From: Cordia subcordata
Taxonomy: Eukaryota; Streptophyta; Magnoliopsida; Boraginales; Cordiaceae
Assembly: GCA_028554755.1 (NCBI GenBank)
Contig: JAPTOF010000019.1
Coordinates: 5,466,001-5,530,000, forward strand
DNA length: 64,000 nt
Direction of reading: 5' to 3'
Below the pieces are notes generated by a model. The model searched no databases and was not told the origin of the DNA. It saw only the letters and a program-made list of their open reading frames with translations. Of this stretch, positions 12,227 through 24,119 are shown piece after piece. Position 1 is the stretch's first letter, and every line of letters starts with the position of its first letter. The translations under genes were made by a program, and so were the position numbers.

Positions 12227-12334
12227 GTAACTGACCAAGATCTAGATGCCTGCCAAAACTCATCAGCTTGTATAAAAGATGCTTTGCGCCATTACTATTA
12301 TCAGTACCTTTCTTCCACCGAGGAGGCTGTTGAG
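12227..12334 (+). pseudogene. duplicate of RELCH exon 4
   Basis: 108 nt flanked by an intact acceptor (GCCAG) and donor (GAG/GTACTT). It encodes the same 36 residues as 17752-17859 except near the end (STEEAVE instead of STGEAAE). It remains open and splice-competent although isolated from the rest of a gene. Confidence 0.8.
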
Positions 12335-12667
12335 GTACTTCGAGAATGAGTGTTTAGGGTTAAATAGTGGAAGATGGTTAGATATCTTTATTGTGGTCAA
12401 GTACCTGCAATTATCAAATTCGGCTAGCTAGAAAGGTTAGGGTAACATATGTATCAGTACAGTTCCAGTTCTTGATAGCATTCTGGTGCAGCTTTATGTA
12501 CTTCTAGATTATTATGTTCTTCTGGAGCTGGTTGCTTTCGTAGCATTAACAACGGAGCTACATGTTTCTTCTACTCCTGTTTGGGTTGTTGATTGTGGAT
12601 GGTAGGCCTCTTTGTTTTAACTATTCCATTCTTTTCCCATATGTCGTGAACATCGGTCAACATGACT

Positions 12668-12766
12668 TTTTTTTTTTTTGGAAACCCCGCACTCCCACCC
12701 CCTGTCCCCATGGGGTTTGAACCCTGATCTCAGTAGTCTCAATCACTTGAGCTATTCCTTGAACTC
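12668..12766 (-). mobile_element. tRNA-derived SINE, copy-1 allele
   Basis: On the minus strand it reads a tRNA-like head with A-box (GTAGCTCAAGTGATTGAGAC-like) and B-box (GGTTCAAACCCC-like) and ends in a run of A (a T-run in the given strand). It is flanked by TCGGTCAACATGACT (12653-12667) and TTGGTCGATATGATT (12767-12781), a decayed target duplication. It occupies the same site as the SINE at 18198-18300. Confidence 0.75.
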
Positions 12767-13492
12767 TTGGTCGATATGATTTCATTCACATGTCAGATCA
12801 CAGAGGAAAGTTCTCCCTTTTCAATAACTTTGTCTTTTATTTTATTTTATTTTTGGGTTTACCGTTTTGTGGTCCAAACAGTAAATCTATTCTCTTCATT
12901 ATTCTAGCATTTGGTTGTTGGTCCCATGGGTATTTCTATTAAGGAACTGGCTTCCCTTCCAACTCTCAATGAGGTGCATAGGCACTCAAGCATCAAATAT
13001 TGAAGTTGGTGAAGTTGGACATATAATTATCTAGTAGCTGATCTTATTGCCTTAGCAATTTCAAGGCTAAGATGTCTACAAGTCTAAGTGTCTATTGCAG
13101 TCTTAAAGTGAAAAGACTACATCTCAGATATATATAGACTGATTGGTATTTAAACCAACTAGTAAGGCTGAACTCGTTATGAGGAATGTAGTAATGATAT
13201 GAGGAAAGAAACTTCACTCATCAATCTGACATGGAATTTCTTTCTGTTACATTTGTATATCCACTTCTGTGCCTACCCCCTTTTATTCCTTGAAATTTCT
13301 AAGAAATATTAAGTTTATTTGTAGTTCCTCTATTTCCACTTGAACTCTTGGAGGCTTCACTTGAATATTAAGTTTTTTAACTGATGAATGATGACATGAT
13401 GAATCCTTCTAAATGTTGTGCATAAACCATGGTGATCATCCATAAAAAGAAAAATATTCTTTATGTTGCAGGAGAAAATTGCGATGATTCAA

Positions 13493-14714
13493 AAAAAAAA
13501 AACAAATAACACGCAACTACAAGAAGATAACTCCCTGTTTGATTCGCTGTAAATGGAAGCACTTCTAGCCCTGTGATTACTCTCCTCTGGGACCCATCAA
13601 ACTGAAATCCTTTTTGGGCTTCAATATTTTCTTTTCAGCATTGAGGTTAAATATTCATATTATATGTAATTTGATGCAAATAATGAAAACGTAGACTAAA
13701 ATAAGAGAATGAGTTGCATGAAAATCAGACTTGTTGCTATGACACAAAGATGAAGACATACTTGTCATCCGGAAATAAAACAAACTTCATTCAAGACTTT
13801 GAGGATGTTTGGCTTTGCTTATTCAGTGCTTATAAGCATCTAATTAGTAAAAAGATGTGAGAGGTTGTTTCTTTTTAGGTACTTATAAGTACTTAAATAA
13901 GCAAAGCCAAACACCCTCTTTGGGTGGCACTGGCACCATAAACAATATCTCATGATAAGATTCGAAGGCGCATGTGTTTGTCACGATGTTGGATCCTAAA
14001 CAATTCACCAAACAAAGTGACATTCATACTGCCTAGATGTTGTAGCAATTAGCACATAGCGTGTAGCTCATTCCACATCAGTAGGAACAATTGGACGCAA
14101 ATCAACTGGCAAAAGATTATGTAAAGTAAATGGAATATTAAATATGCATTTGATTGATGATTAACAATGAGTAACTTGAGTCTTTCAAGGATATCCAACA
14201 ATAAGAGTTAAAGGTCAAATACGACTCATGACCCAACTTTGATATCAACTGCTTAGTATAAGGGACATGCTTTATATTTCAGGATTGCCAATTGGTGATT
14301 GGACTTCGACAATTGTCCTGGTAGATATGCTAACTCAATCATTAACTCAATCATGGGCAATATGGGCAGCCCAAAATTAGACTGAATTGCTTATAGTGTG
14401 CGTCATCAAACGAACATGTAAAATGAATACACTGGATTAAAAGAAGTCAATATTAAAAATTTTGATTTCCACCGTAAAATCAAATTGATAAAAGAAGTAA
14501 AGTGTAAATTGCTACGAAAACTTTTCTTTTTAATAGAAAAGTACAAAGAACAAATTTTCAGAGTAGCCACGTGGGAGCAGTTGACTATTGACGCCTCAGA
14601 GTCCAAACTCGCGTGCACATGCGCCGTCGGAACTCCCTTACAACGATTCAGACTTTAAACCTCATCTCATCCACGACAAATGCGTATGCAATCTCATGAA
14701 CCTTGATACTACCG
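13493..14714 (+). repeat. RELCH upstream region (copy 2, next to the intact gene)
   Basis: Similar to 2985-4101. Its left edge abuts the broken exon-5 copy through an A-run at 13490-13501, which marks the tandem-duplication junction. It leads into the promoter of the intact gene. Confidence 0.85.
13802..13917. mobile_element. 116-bp MITE with CTTTG target duplication
   Basis: Terminal inverted repeats AGGATGTTTGGCTTTGCTTA and the complement of TAAGCAAAGCCAAACACCCT. It is flanked on both sides by CTTTG (13797-13801 and 13918-13922). The duplicate region at 3273-3277 has a single CTTTG and no element, so this is an insertion with its empty site preserved in the same window. Related palindromic elements lie at 49101-49209 and 54930-55050. 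Confidence 0.85.
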
Positions 14715-14755
14715 CGTAGCACCAGATAATCAACTCCAACAAAAAATTATACTAT

Positions 14756-14763
14756 TATAAATA
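14756..14763 (+). promoter_or_regulatory. TATA box of the RELCH-like gene
   Basis: TATAAATA 131 bp upstream of the start codon, with a leader of about 100 nt expected. The corresponding stretch is absent from the broken copy, whose similarity ends before it. Confidence 0.6.
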
Positions 14764-14886
14764 GTTCTCACAAGGAGGATCCAGATCAGCTATATTGCAC
14801 AGCAACTGAAGCGTAAGGGAAACACACGATGAACAAGAAAACGGCGTAACATAGCTTGATAGAGTTAACGGTAACCGATTCAGAAA

Positions 14887-15378
14887 ATGGACGTGGAGAG
14901 ATCGTCGCTATGCAATTGCGTCGTGAATTTTCTGTTGGAAGAGAACTACTTGTCAACGGCGTTTGAACTCCTCCATGAGCTGTTAGATGATGGCCGTGAC
15001 GATCACGCCATTCGACTCAAACAATTCTTCTCCGATCCCTCTGTTTTTCCTCCAGATCAGATCTCTCGCTTCAACTCCCTCCGAGGTGCGCAGTCACACA
15101 CACACTCTCTCTCTTTATATAATGCGTATATGTGTATTTTAACTGGTTGTGTTTGTATTGCGACATATATAAGTTTTGCTGTTTGATTTTGATCGCATTT
15201 TAGTGAATAATTTTGTGAAATTGACTTTGATTGCTTTTTGTTCGGTGATGATATTGTTTGATTGAAGTTAATATGAAGAACTTGATGTCAGCTTTGTTGT
15301 TATGCTTTACGAATCGTGATGATTGGGCTCTGGAAATTAGTTGTATGGGATTATATATTGCAGTGTTGATTTTGTAGC

Positions 15379-15417
<39 letters not shown>

Positions 15418-18400
15418 GTATATATAATTGGCATTTCATCGAATGTCTGTTTATAGGAGAAGTTGAACATCAAGTCAATAGAAAGCGCAATTTCAAGTTT
15501 ATTTGTATTTTTATTGCTATATGAATGGGCTTATGCAATTGCGCCTTCAAGTTTATTTATATTTTTGTTGGTATATGAATGGACTTATGTAATTTTCTCA
15601 CACTTAACAAGTACTGCTAGATATGTTTGATTCTTACTTATTATGTGAAACGGTGTATATTTACTTCAAGTAGGATTAGTAGCCATTTGCTAGTGCATAG
15701 TGCTGATTGAGGTGCTAAGTGTAAACCTTAATCTATTGATTGCAAATGCAGTTGCCATCTGATTTGCACTTCATCATTTACTGAAACTGAGCTTCATTTC
15801 TTCTGACTTTCCTTACTCTTCTACTATCTCTTGCTAAAACTAGAAAGTCTACTTATCGCTAACCGAATTTGGCGCTGTTGTGTTATGTCTGAGATAGTAG
15901 AGGGCACTCCTTTTAGTTTCAGTTTACCTTGAAAATCTGAATTTTCCTGCTGCTCTATATTGTTCTACTACTAATAGGCCATTTCTTGACTTGCATATTG
16001 TGAAAAAAATTACCATTCATGGGTCACAATCTTCTCTTAAATCATTGCTTTAGAAATTTGCCATGACTTGCCTTCCATATCCTTGTTTACCTTAAAGATT
16101 AGATTCATGCCTCAAAATTGTGATAATTGTTCAATTTTAGGATTTTGTCTTTGACTAATGCATGGTGGTCACTCATCCTTTTCCATGGTGGTAACAGTTG
16201 CGGATCCTCAAAGTCTGCTTGCAGAGAAAGAAGCACTAGAAGAGAAACTGGCACTCACTGAGTATGAGCTTCGGTTATCTCAAGAAGACGTTTTGAAGCT
16301 CAAGTCTGCGTTGGAGAAGAAAACTGAGTCCCACAATGGTAATGTTTTGTTCGGAAATGTCCACTCTTTGAATCATTTAAGTTGCTTGCATTTGTTTGTT
16401 GTATATAGCTTGGATTTGGAATCCATACCTGTCTAGTGTTCTTTCAACTTATCATTCTGTCTTTATTGGTATCTTTTTCGTTCTTTTGAATATTGGGAGT
16501 ATGGTCAGCATAATAAATCATGTCACTTTAAAACAGTTAGATATATTGCTGAAACTTGTCACTCAGAATTTTTGGGACACGCCTTCATGGATTTTGGTCG
16601 GTGTCATCTAAGATTTGTGGCTTTTATTGGTTGAGATCGACGCTTAATTTGAATAGTGGCATAGTTTTTGATTCTTCAAGTCTATTCCATGCAGTGTCAA
16701 ATGTAGATGCTTCTGTTTGTCATGGCCTGAAGATTCAGGAAAGAAAGAATGGTCACTCATTCTTTGATTTGGGCCCTCTAAAGGACAATGAACGTCGTGA
16801 TCTCAACTTTGCTATCAAAGATTATTTACTTTTGGCTGGATACCGCTTGACAGCAATGACATTTTTGGAGGAGGTATCTTAAACATAGGTGGCTTGATTT
16901 TTTCCTTAATTTCTATTCCTGTGGTGAATATAATCCTTATTCATTGAGTCTTATAGTTGAGTTCTTGTTATTGCATATGGAGATCAATTTATAGACGATT
17001 GGATTTTGTTCAGGGGAAGTGATAATGTTGGAAATCAGCTAGCCCATGTTTCTTCATTGATTAACATGCTTAAATACAAAATCTTTGATCAGTGTACTAG
17101 GATATGGAAAGTTTAATCTGCACACTAAGAAATGAATATGAGCCTTGATCCTAGTGATTTTTTGTTTTAGTGCATAGTTCCATACTGTGTTAACTGATTT
17201 GGTGAATGCTTCTGATTGCCCGACGAAATAGAACCATCTCTCTCAAGATGACAGGCCCATTCTCTGTACTATCAATAGGATAAATCCTAACAAGTCACGC
17301 ACTGATATTCCGGAAATACAGAAACAAAGAAATTCCGCGATCGAACTACCAAAACAGAATGAGCTATAAAGTAGAAATATTATAAAAGGGGAGCTGGTTT
17401 AGATCTTCACAAGCTGTCATACACAAATGATTTGTGTTCACAAACTATTTTGGGTTTTTTGGAAAAGCAGGACTGCCTAAGCATTTGAATGCCAATACCT
17501 TAATTGTCAACCTTTTTCTCATTGTCTTCATCTGTTGTGATTAGTTGAACATCTATTAAATTTTATCTTTGTATTTTTGTTGGTGCATATAGCAAAGCCC
17601 TTCTTTAACAGCTTAAGGATATCTTCCATTGATTTTGTACAAAAGTTCTTCATATCTCTATGTGTTTGAATGTCTTAGTATGTGTTGATTGCTCAGGCAT
17701 ATATAAGTATACATTCCAAAAGTTTGATGGTGTTCATTATACTTATGCCAGGTAACTGACCAAGATCTAGATGCCTGCCAAAACTCATCAGCTTGTATAA
17801 AAGATGCTTTGCGCCATTACTATTATCAGTACCTTTCTTCCACCGGGGAGGCTGCTGAGGTACTTCCAGAATGAGATTTAGGGTTAAACAATGGAAGATG
17901 GTTAGATATCTTTATTATGGTCAAGTACCTGCAATTATCAAATTCGGCTAGCTAGAAAGGTTAGGGTGACATATGTATCAGTACAGTTCCAGTTCTTGTT
18001 CTTGATAGCATTCTGGTGCAGCTTTATGCACTTCCAGATTATTATGTTCTTCTGGAGTTTGTTGCTTTCGTAGCATTAGCAGCGGAGCTACATGTTTCTT
18101 CTATTCCTGTTTGGGTTGTTGATTGTGGATGATAGGCCTCTTTGTTGTCATTATTCCATTCTTTTCCCATATGGCGTGAACATTGGTCAATATGACTCCT
18201 GTTTTTCTTTTTGGATACCCCTACCCTCAAACCCCCGCTCCGCATGGGGTTTGAACCCTGACCCCAGTAGTCTCAACCACTTGAGCTACTCACTGAACCC
18301 TTGGTCAATATGACTTCATTCATGTGTCAGATCACAGAGGAAAGTTCTCCCTGTTTCAGTGACTTTGTCTTTTATTTTATTTTATTTTTCCGGGTTTACT

Positions 18401-21400
18401 GTATTGTGGTCCAACAGTAAATCTATTCTCTTCATTATTCTAGCATTTGATTGCTGGTCCTGTGGGTATTTCTATTAAGGAACTGGCTTCCCTTCCAACT
18501 CTCGATGAACAGGCACTCAAGCATCAAATATTGAAATTGGTGAAGTTGGACATATGATTATCTAGTAGCTGGTCTTATTGCCTCAGCAATTTCAAGGCTA
18601 AGACATCTCCAAGTCTAAGTGTCTATTGCAGTCTGAAAGTGAAAAGACTACAAGTCAGATATTTATTGACTGATTGGTATCTAAATGGTCTAGTAAGACC
18701 GAACTCGTTACGGGGAATGTAGTAATGATATGAGGAAAGATACTTCACTCATCAATCTGACATGGAATTTCTTTCTGTTACATTTGTGTATCCACTTCTG
18801 TGCCCACCCCCTTCTATCCCTTGAAATTTCTAAGAAATATTAAGTTTATTTGTAGTTCCTCTATTTCCACCTGAACTCTTGGAGGCTTCACTTGAATATT
18901 AAGTTTTTTAACTGATGAATGATGACATGATGACATGATGACATGATGAATCCTTCTAAATTTCTTGCATAAACCATGGTGATCATCCATAAAAAGAAAA
19001 ATATTTATTATGCTGCAGGAGAAAATTGCGATGATTCGAGAAAATGAGTCTTTGCAGAAAGAAAATGATGGACTTAAAAAAGAAAAGCTATCCTTGATGA
19101 AAAGAACAGATATTGCTGACAAACAAGTTGCTGCATTAACAAAATCCTTGGAGACTTTGCAGAAGGATATCAAAGACAAGGAAAATTTGGTAGTATTCCG
19201 TGCATAATTGCATCCTTAGAAGCAGGTCTCTATGTACGCATAATTGCATCCTTAGAAGCAGGTCTCTATGTACTATGTGGATATATGAGGTTATGGATAA
19301 TTTTCTATATTAGGTGCACAATTTGAAGCAGTCTCTGGGGCACCAAAGACAACAGCTAAATGACTACAGAGCTGAAATAACTTCTTTGAAAATGCACATA
19401 GAAAGAGCCCAAGCTAGACCACATTTAGTAAGAAGTTTCTCATGCCATGTGGGGGCACCATCTTTAGAAAGCCGCAAGGAAGAGATAGAACTGCTTGAGG
19501 ATGGAACTATTGACCAAGAGAAAGGCAAGGATTTAGTGTCTTCAGTTGGTGTCTTATCTGGATATTCGGCAGATACAGATTCTCAGATTGTGGAGAATCA
19601 AAACTTTGAGGAGATTGCCAATAAATCTGAAGAAACATTGGTATCTTTCTCAAATGATAGCGATGTAACTGTGAAAACTGTATCCCCCAAACATACTGGT
19701 GAACTAGCCGTAGAAGCTAATGGGGTAGTACTGGACTCAGAGAGTCTTGATGCTGAATCAAATGCTGAAAAGATGGTAAATATTTTGTATTCACGCTTCA
19801 AAGAAAAAAGAAGCCTCTGCTATGTGATGAAATTATTGCCTTATAAGACATCTCTCATTATATTCAATATGTCAGGGTTTGGAAACTATTCAGATACTTG
19901 CAGATGCATTGCCCAAAATTGTGCCTTATGTGCTGATCAACCACAGGGAGGTGTGTTTGCGTAAAGTTTGTTGCTATTAGCTCTTATTCTTGATATGCTG
20001 ATACAAATTGTAACAACTGACAGATTACTTATATGGTATTTTTAACATCTAGGAGCTTCTTCCCCTGATAATGTGTGCAATTGAACGCCATCCAGACAGT
20101 GCAACCCGAGATTCCTTGACTCACACTTTGTTTAACTTAATCAAGCGTCCAGATGAACAACAGCGGAGGATAATAATGGATGTACGCCAGTAAAAGCTAT
20201 GCATCTATTATCTTAGATGATTTAATGACTCCAAATATTTCTTAACTTTTCTGTCATCCTCAGGCATGTGTTACTCTCGCCAAGAATGTAGGAGAAATGA
20301 GGACAGAAACAGAATTGCTTCCCCAGTGCTGGGAACAAGTGAGATAAATTTTTTTTTTGCTGAGAATTGTTAACACTTTTTATGATGCTATCAACTTATT
20401 ATGATTACTATAAATGAGACATGTAGATAAATCACATGTATGAGGAGCGTAGGTTGCTTGTTGCTCAATCGTGCGGGGAGCTTGCCGAATATGTCCGGCC
20501 TGAGATACGTGATTCTCTAATCCTGTCAATTATGCAACAGCTGATTGAGGATCCTGCAACAGTTGTACGAGAGGCTGCAGCTCATAATCTGGCGCTGCTG
20601 CTGCCACTCTTCCCAAATCTTGACAAATATTTCAAGGTCAGCCTCACTATATGCTTCGAGGCAATCTTGGAGAGGAAATCTCACTTGGCAGAATTGCCTA
20701 TGATGTAAGCTCCGTAGTTTAGGAATGGAGCAGTTTGCACTGATCATAATGTGATGACTTACAAATAAAAGAAAGAAAATAATGAAAAATGTTCTCCAAC
20801 CCCTTCATTTCTTGGTGATAGGTTGAGGAGATGATGTTTCAGTTGGTGTGCGATCCATCTGGAGTTGTCGTTGGAACTACTATCAAGGAACTAGTTCCTT
20901 CTCTAATAAAATGGGGAAAGAAGCTAGACCATATTTTAAGATTTTCGCTTTCTCATATCTTGAGCTTTGCTCAGGTATGTCATTCAATTTTATTTTTCTT
21001 TCTTCTTTGAGTTGAAGGTCTTTCTTGAAGCATCTGATACAGTATTCCTACCAGCATTGCCCTCCACTCTCTGGTGTTGAGGGTTCTATTGAGTCTCATT
21101 TCCGTGTTCTGGGTGAAAGAGAACGTTGGAACATTGATGTTCTCCTGCGCTTGCTGCTAGAATTGCTTCCACTTGTGCACCAGAAAGCTGTTGAGACTTG
21201 TCCGTTCCCTTTAGTTGCAGATTGCGGAGACATGCAATTCTCGACCTCTGTGCTTGAACTGTATGCAAGGTAGAATCTCATTTACCTATCAATATTTGAT
21301 ACCTTTTTTCACCTCAAGTTGGAAGTACCTCTGTCTGAACAGCTTTGAGATATCTATTGCCGCTATTTGTTTTGACAAATTCAAAATGTTTGACTAGGGA

Positions 21401-23745
21401 GAGTGTGGAATGGCCAGCATTTGAATGGTTGCATCTTGATTGCTTCCCCACCTTGATTCAACTAGCCTCTCTATTACCTTCAAAGGAAGATAATCTGCGG
21501 AATCAAATTACAAGGGTACTTTTCTAGTGTAGGAATTCTGCCTTTAGTTTTGCTCTTACAAATCTTACTCTTATATATTTTAACTTGACAATTATAATGT
21601 TTCAGTTTCTGTTGATGGTATCTGAACAATTTGGGGAGTCATATCTCACAGGCATAATGCTACCCGAATTTTTGATAGCAGTTGGCAATAATAGTGATCT
21701 ACCGTTTTTCCCTTACATAAGACAGTCAAGAATAAGAGGTCAACAATGATCTGTTCTCTGTGAAATAATTGTTGTTTCTTCATGCTATAATCATCAGCTT
21801 CTTTCATCATGACCAGGGCTGAGACCAAAATCTGCTTTAGCTGAGCAAGTTGCAAGAACATGCGTTCTACCCCTTCTCCTGGCAGGTGTTTTAGGAAACC
21901 CCTGCAAGCGCGAGCAATTGGCAGAGTACTTGAGGAATCTATTGGTTCAGATGTCAGGACAGGAGGGTCAGGAAGTAAAGCACGAGACTGTGAATGCTGT
22001 TCGCTTCCTTTGGTTGGTGGCTTGTAAAACATTTCAAATCCTTGCACTAGTGGCATACTCTGTAACTTGTTTCCTGATTTGCATAAATCTTCTATCATGC
22101 AGTACATTTGAAGAACACCATAATATGATTTTTAACATCCTATGGGAAATGGTTCTGAGTTCCAACATAGATTTGAAAATTGGTGCTGCCAATCTGTTAA
22201 AAGTCATTGTAAGCCCTTCCACTCTCCTAGAATCATCTTTCATAGATTTATGTTTTTATTCAGGTGAATATGTAAAAAGAGGAGTATAATAAGTCATCAT
22301 AAATATGGTGTAGGAGTATCAGACTCATGCTTTTCTGAATCATTTTAGGTTTTTGAACTGGTGAAACAAATATAAGGCAGACATGCTATTGGCATTGAAT
22401 TTTGACTCTGGTTTCTTGGTTCTCTAGGTGCCTTATATTGATGCAAAAGTTGCTTCAACACATGTATCGCCTGCTCTTGTAACTCTTGGCTCTGACCAAA
22501 ACTTGACTGTAAAATATGCAAGCATTGAAGCATTTGGGGCTGTAGCACAGCACTTCAAGAATGACACGGTAATTGTGGCTATTATTTTCATAGTGTGCAA
22601 ATTTTCTTTGCAGCTTTAATACGGCTGGCTGACTAATATTTGTTCATAGATTGTTGACAAAATATGTGTTCAAATGGATGCTTTTCTCGAAGAGGGATCA
22701 CATGAAGCCACAGTATTTGTGGTTCGCGCATTAGCGGTGGCTATACCGCATACAACAGATAAACTTAAAGATTATATCCTTGGTTATATTCCTGAATGTT
22801 GAATTGCACTTGAAATGCTACTTCTTTGTTAATGGCAATAATAGATTCCTACTGCTCGGTTAATGATGATTCTTGTATCCTTAACTTGATGTACATCTGT
22901 TATCAAAGTTATTCCAACTTACAGCCACTCCACTCCCTTCAAATGATGTGATGCATCGCCGTGCGAGAGCTGACGCATTTTGTGAAGCAGTCCGGGCCCT
23001 TGATGCAACAGGTTTGTTTCCTTCAGGAGTCATAATCTTTACTTTTCTTTTCATGTTTATCATCTTAGTTGGATGGACACATACAAGAAGAAAAGAGTTG
23101 TAGTTCCATTCGAGTATGCTTGGATGGTTTAATAGATGGTATGGCAGAATCAAAGCAATCATTTTTTGCTTCATTTATTGCTTGCTAACTTCGCAGAAGC
23201 AGCATGTTGTTTAATATATGCCTGCTTGTAGTTATCAAGCATCATTAGTATTTACTAATCTTATAAATCAAAATCTACTCTGCATATGTTTCTGCAGTTC
23301 TGCATATTCATAGTTTGTATTTCCGGAAATATGTTGTTTGGTGATCATTTGCGTATGCTTTACTGCAGATCTTCCAGCTTCTAGTGTTAGGGATCTCCTC
23401 CTACCAGCAATACAGAACTTGTTAAAAGATTACGATGCTCTGGATCCAGCACATAAAGAGGCTCTTGAAATCATAATGAAGGAAAGGTCAGGTGGAACCT
23501 TTGATACTATCAGTAAGGTGATGGGTGCTCATCTGGGGCTTGCATCGTCCGTGAGCAGTTTCTTCGGTGAAGGTGGATTACTGGGCAAGAAGGAAGGTGG
23601 AGATTTTGCAGTGCCGCCACCAGAACCTGTTGAGCCCTCAAAAGTGGTTCCACAACCCCCGGTCGACGACACAACCCTTAGACGGATAATGAGGGGCGGT
23701 TTTACGGACATGCTTCGAGGCAAAGCGAAGGCCGAAGAACAGTGA
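14887..23745 (+). CDS. RELCH: LisH domain and HEAT repeat protein, RELCH (KIAA1468) homologue
   Basis: I splice 20 exons: 14887-15085, 16198-16338, 16695-16873, 17752-17859, 19019-19189, 19314-19775, 19876-19950, 20053-20181, 20264-20338, 20427-20636, 20822-20974, 21055-21269, 21398-21515, 21606-21738, 21817-22012, 22103-22208, 22428-22568, 22650-22773, 22895-23011, 23369-23745. They total 3429 nt in one frame (1142 aa). A LisH motif lies at about residues 8-40 (VVNFLLEENYLSTAFELLHE). Coiled coil follows (exons 2, 5, 6), then HEAT-type helices to the end (e.g. EEHHNMIFNILWEM, VPYIDAKVAS) and the tail RRIMRGGFTDMLR. In animals RELCH links Rab11 recycling endosomes to sterol transfer; the plant role is inferred only. 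Intron 18 is AT-AC. The exon 12 start (21055 versus 21043) was chosen because AQ-HCPPLSG fits the family. Its 5' half is duplicated upstream. Confidence 0.92.
15378..15425. repeat. (CA)n(TA)n microsatellite in intron 1
   Basis: A run of CA dinucleotides followed by TA dinucleotides. Similarity to the broken copy 1 starts immediately after it, so the microsatellite marks the breakpoint on this side. Confidence 0.85.
17221..17371. other. about 150-bp insertion in RELCH intron 3, absent from the duplicate
   Basis: Copy 1 (near 11850) passes directly from GATTGCC to AGAAACATTATAAAAG. Here about 150 bp intervene. The insert is visibly richer in G+C than the intron, has no terminal repeats or poly-A tail, and shows no obvious target duplication. 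Its composition resembles organellar DNA, but I cannot place it. Confidence 0.6.
18198..18300 (-). mobile_element. tRNA-derived SINE in RELCH intron 4
   Basis: 103-bp body on the minus strand: tRNA-like A-box GTAGCTCAAGTGGTTGAGAC and B-box GGTTCAAACCCC, ending in an A-rich tail (CTTTTTC in the given strand). It is flanked by a perfect 15-bp target duplication TTGGTCAATATGACT at 18183-18197 and 18301-18315. The same insertion exists at 12668-12766, so it predates the tandem duplication. Confidence 0.85.
19202..19273. repeat. 36-bp tandem duplication in RELCH intron 5
   Basis: Two perfect 36-bp units (19202-19237 and 19238-19273) beginning GCATAATTGCATCC. They lie between exon 5 and the acceptor of exon 6. 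Confidence 0.95.
22774..22894 (+). other. U12-type AT-AC intron (RELCH intron 18)
   Basis: The intron begins ATATCCTTGG, matching the U12 AT-AC donor consensus ATATCCTT. It ends in AC, with the branch-site word TCCTTAAC at 22879-22886, 8 nt before the exon. Removing 121 nt gives GAT TAT CTG TTA TCA AAG, restoring the family sequence KDYLLSKLFQLTA. Any GT-AG choice nearby breaks the frame. Confidence 0.9.
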
Positions 23746-24119
23746 CAAAACTTCACCAAGCCAATGACTTGGCAGTAGTTTTACAGAAAGGAGGTTTTTT
23801 TGTAATGAACAGAAACCTTGATTACACTTCGTCATATTCAGTCCCATTCTTTTTTCCAACTTTTTACTTGGGAAGAACAGCTGGAGTTTTAGAAATTTTT
23901 TGCGATTCATTTAAAAGGAAATTCTTTTCTTTTTTCCCCTCAATCTGAAATCACGAATAAGAGACGAAAAAAGAAAAATAAATGTACAATGTGAAATTTC
24001 TTTTGCTGTTTCATTTTCTTGATATTGCATAAGCTTATCTTGAGATGTGCACATGGTGCCTTGCCCGACGATCCAATTACAAAGCTGGAAAATGTAAAAG
24101 AAATGGAAGACTCCTATCA
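23746..24119 (+). other. RELCH 3' untranslated region and spacer
   Basis: AT-rich, with an AATAAA-like signal at about 23976 (AAAAATAAATGTAC). No coding potential seen. Confidence 0.5.

Larger units (their letters stand above)
10605..13489 (+). pseudogene. truncated tandem copy of the 5' half of the RELCH-like gene
   Basis: Collinear and highly similar to 15430-19041 of the intact gene, covering part of intron 1 through the first 18 nt of exon 5. It stops abruptly inside the exon-5 copy (GGAGAAAATTGCGATGATTC), where an A-run and the duplicated upstream region begin. Exon 1 is missing. Exons 2 and most of 3 are replaced by a solo LTR. Only the exon-4 copy and the last few bases of exon 3 remain, so no LisH-HEAT protein can be made. 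Confidence 0.85.

Noticed and set aside
22774..22810. GT donor (CTTG/GTTATA) for RELCH exon 18
   Set aside because: It leaves phase 1 with no AG acceptor giving the conserved SKLFQL frame. The AT-AC choice fits donor, branch site and protein.
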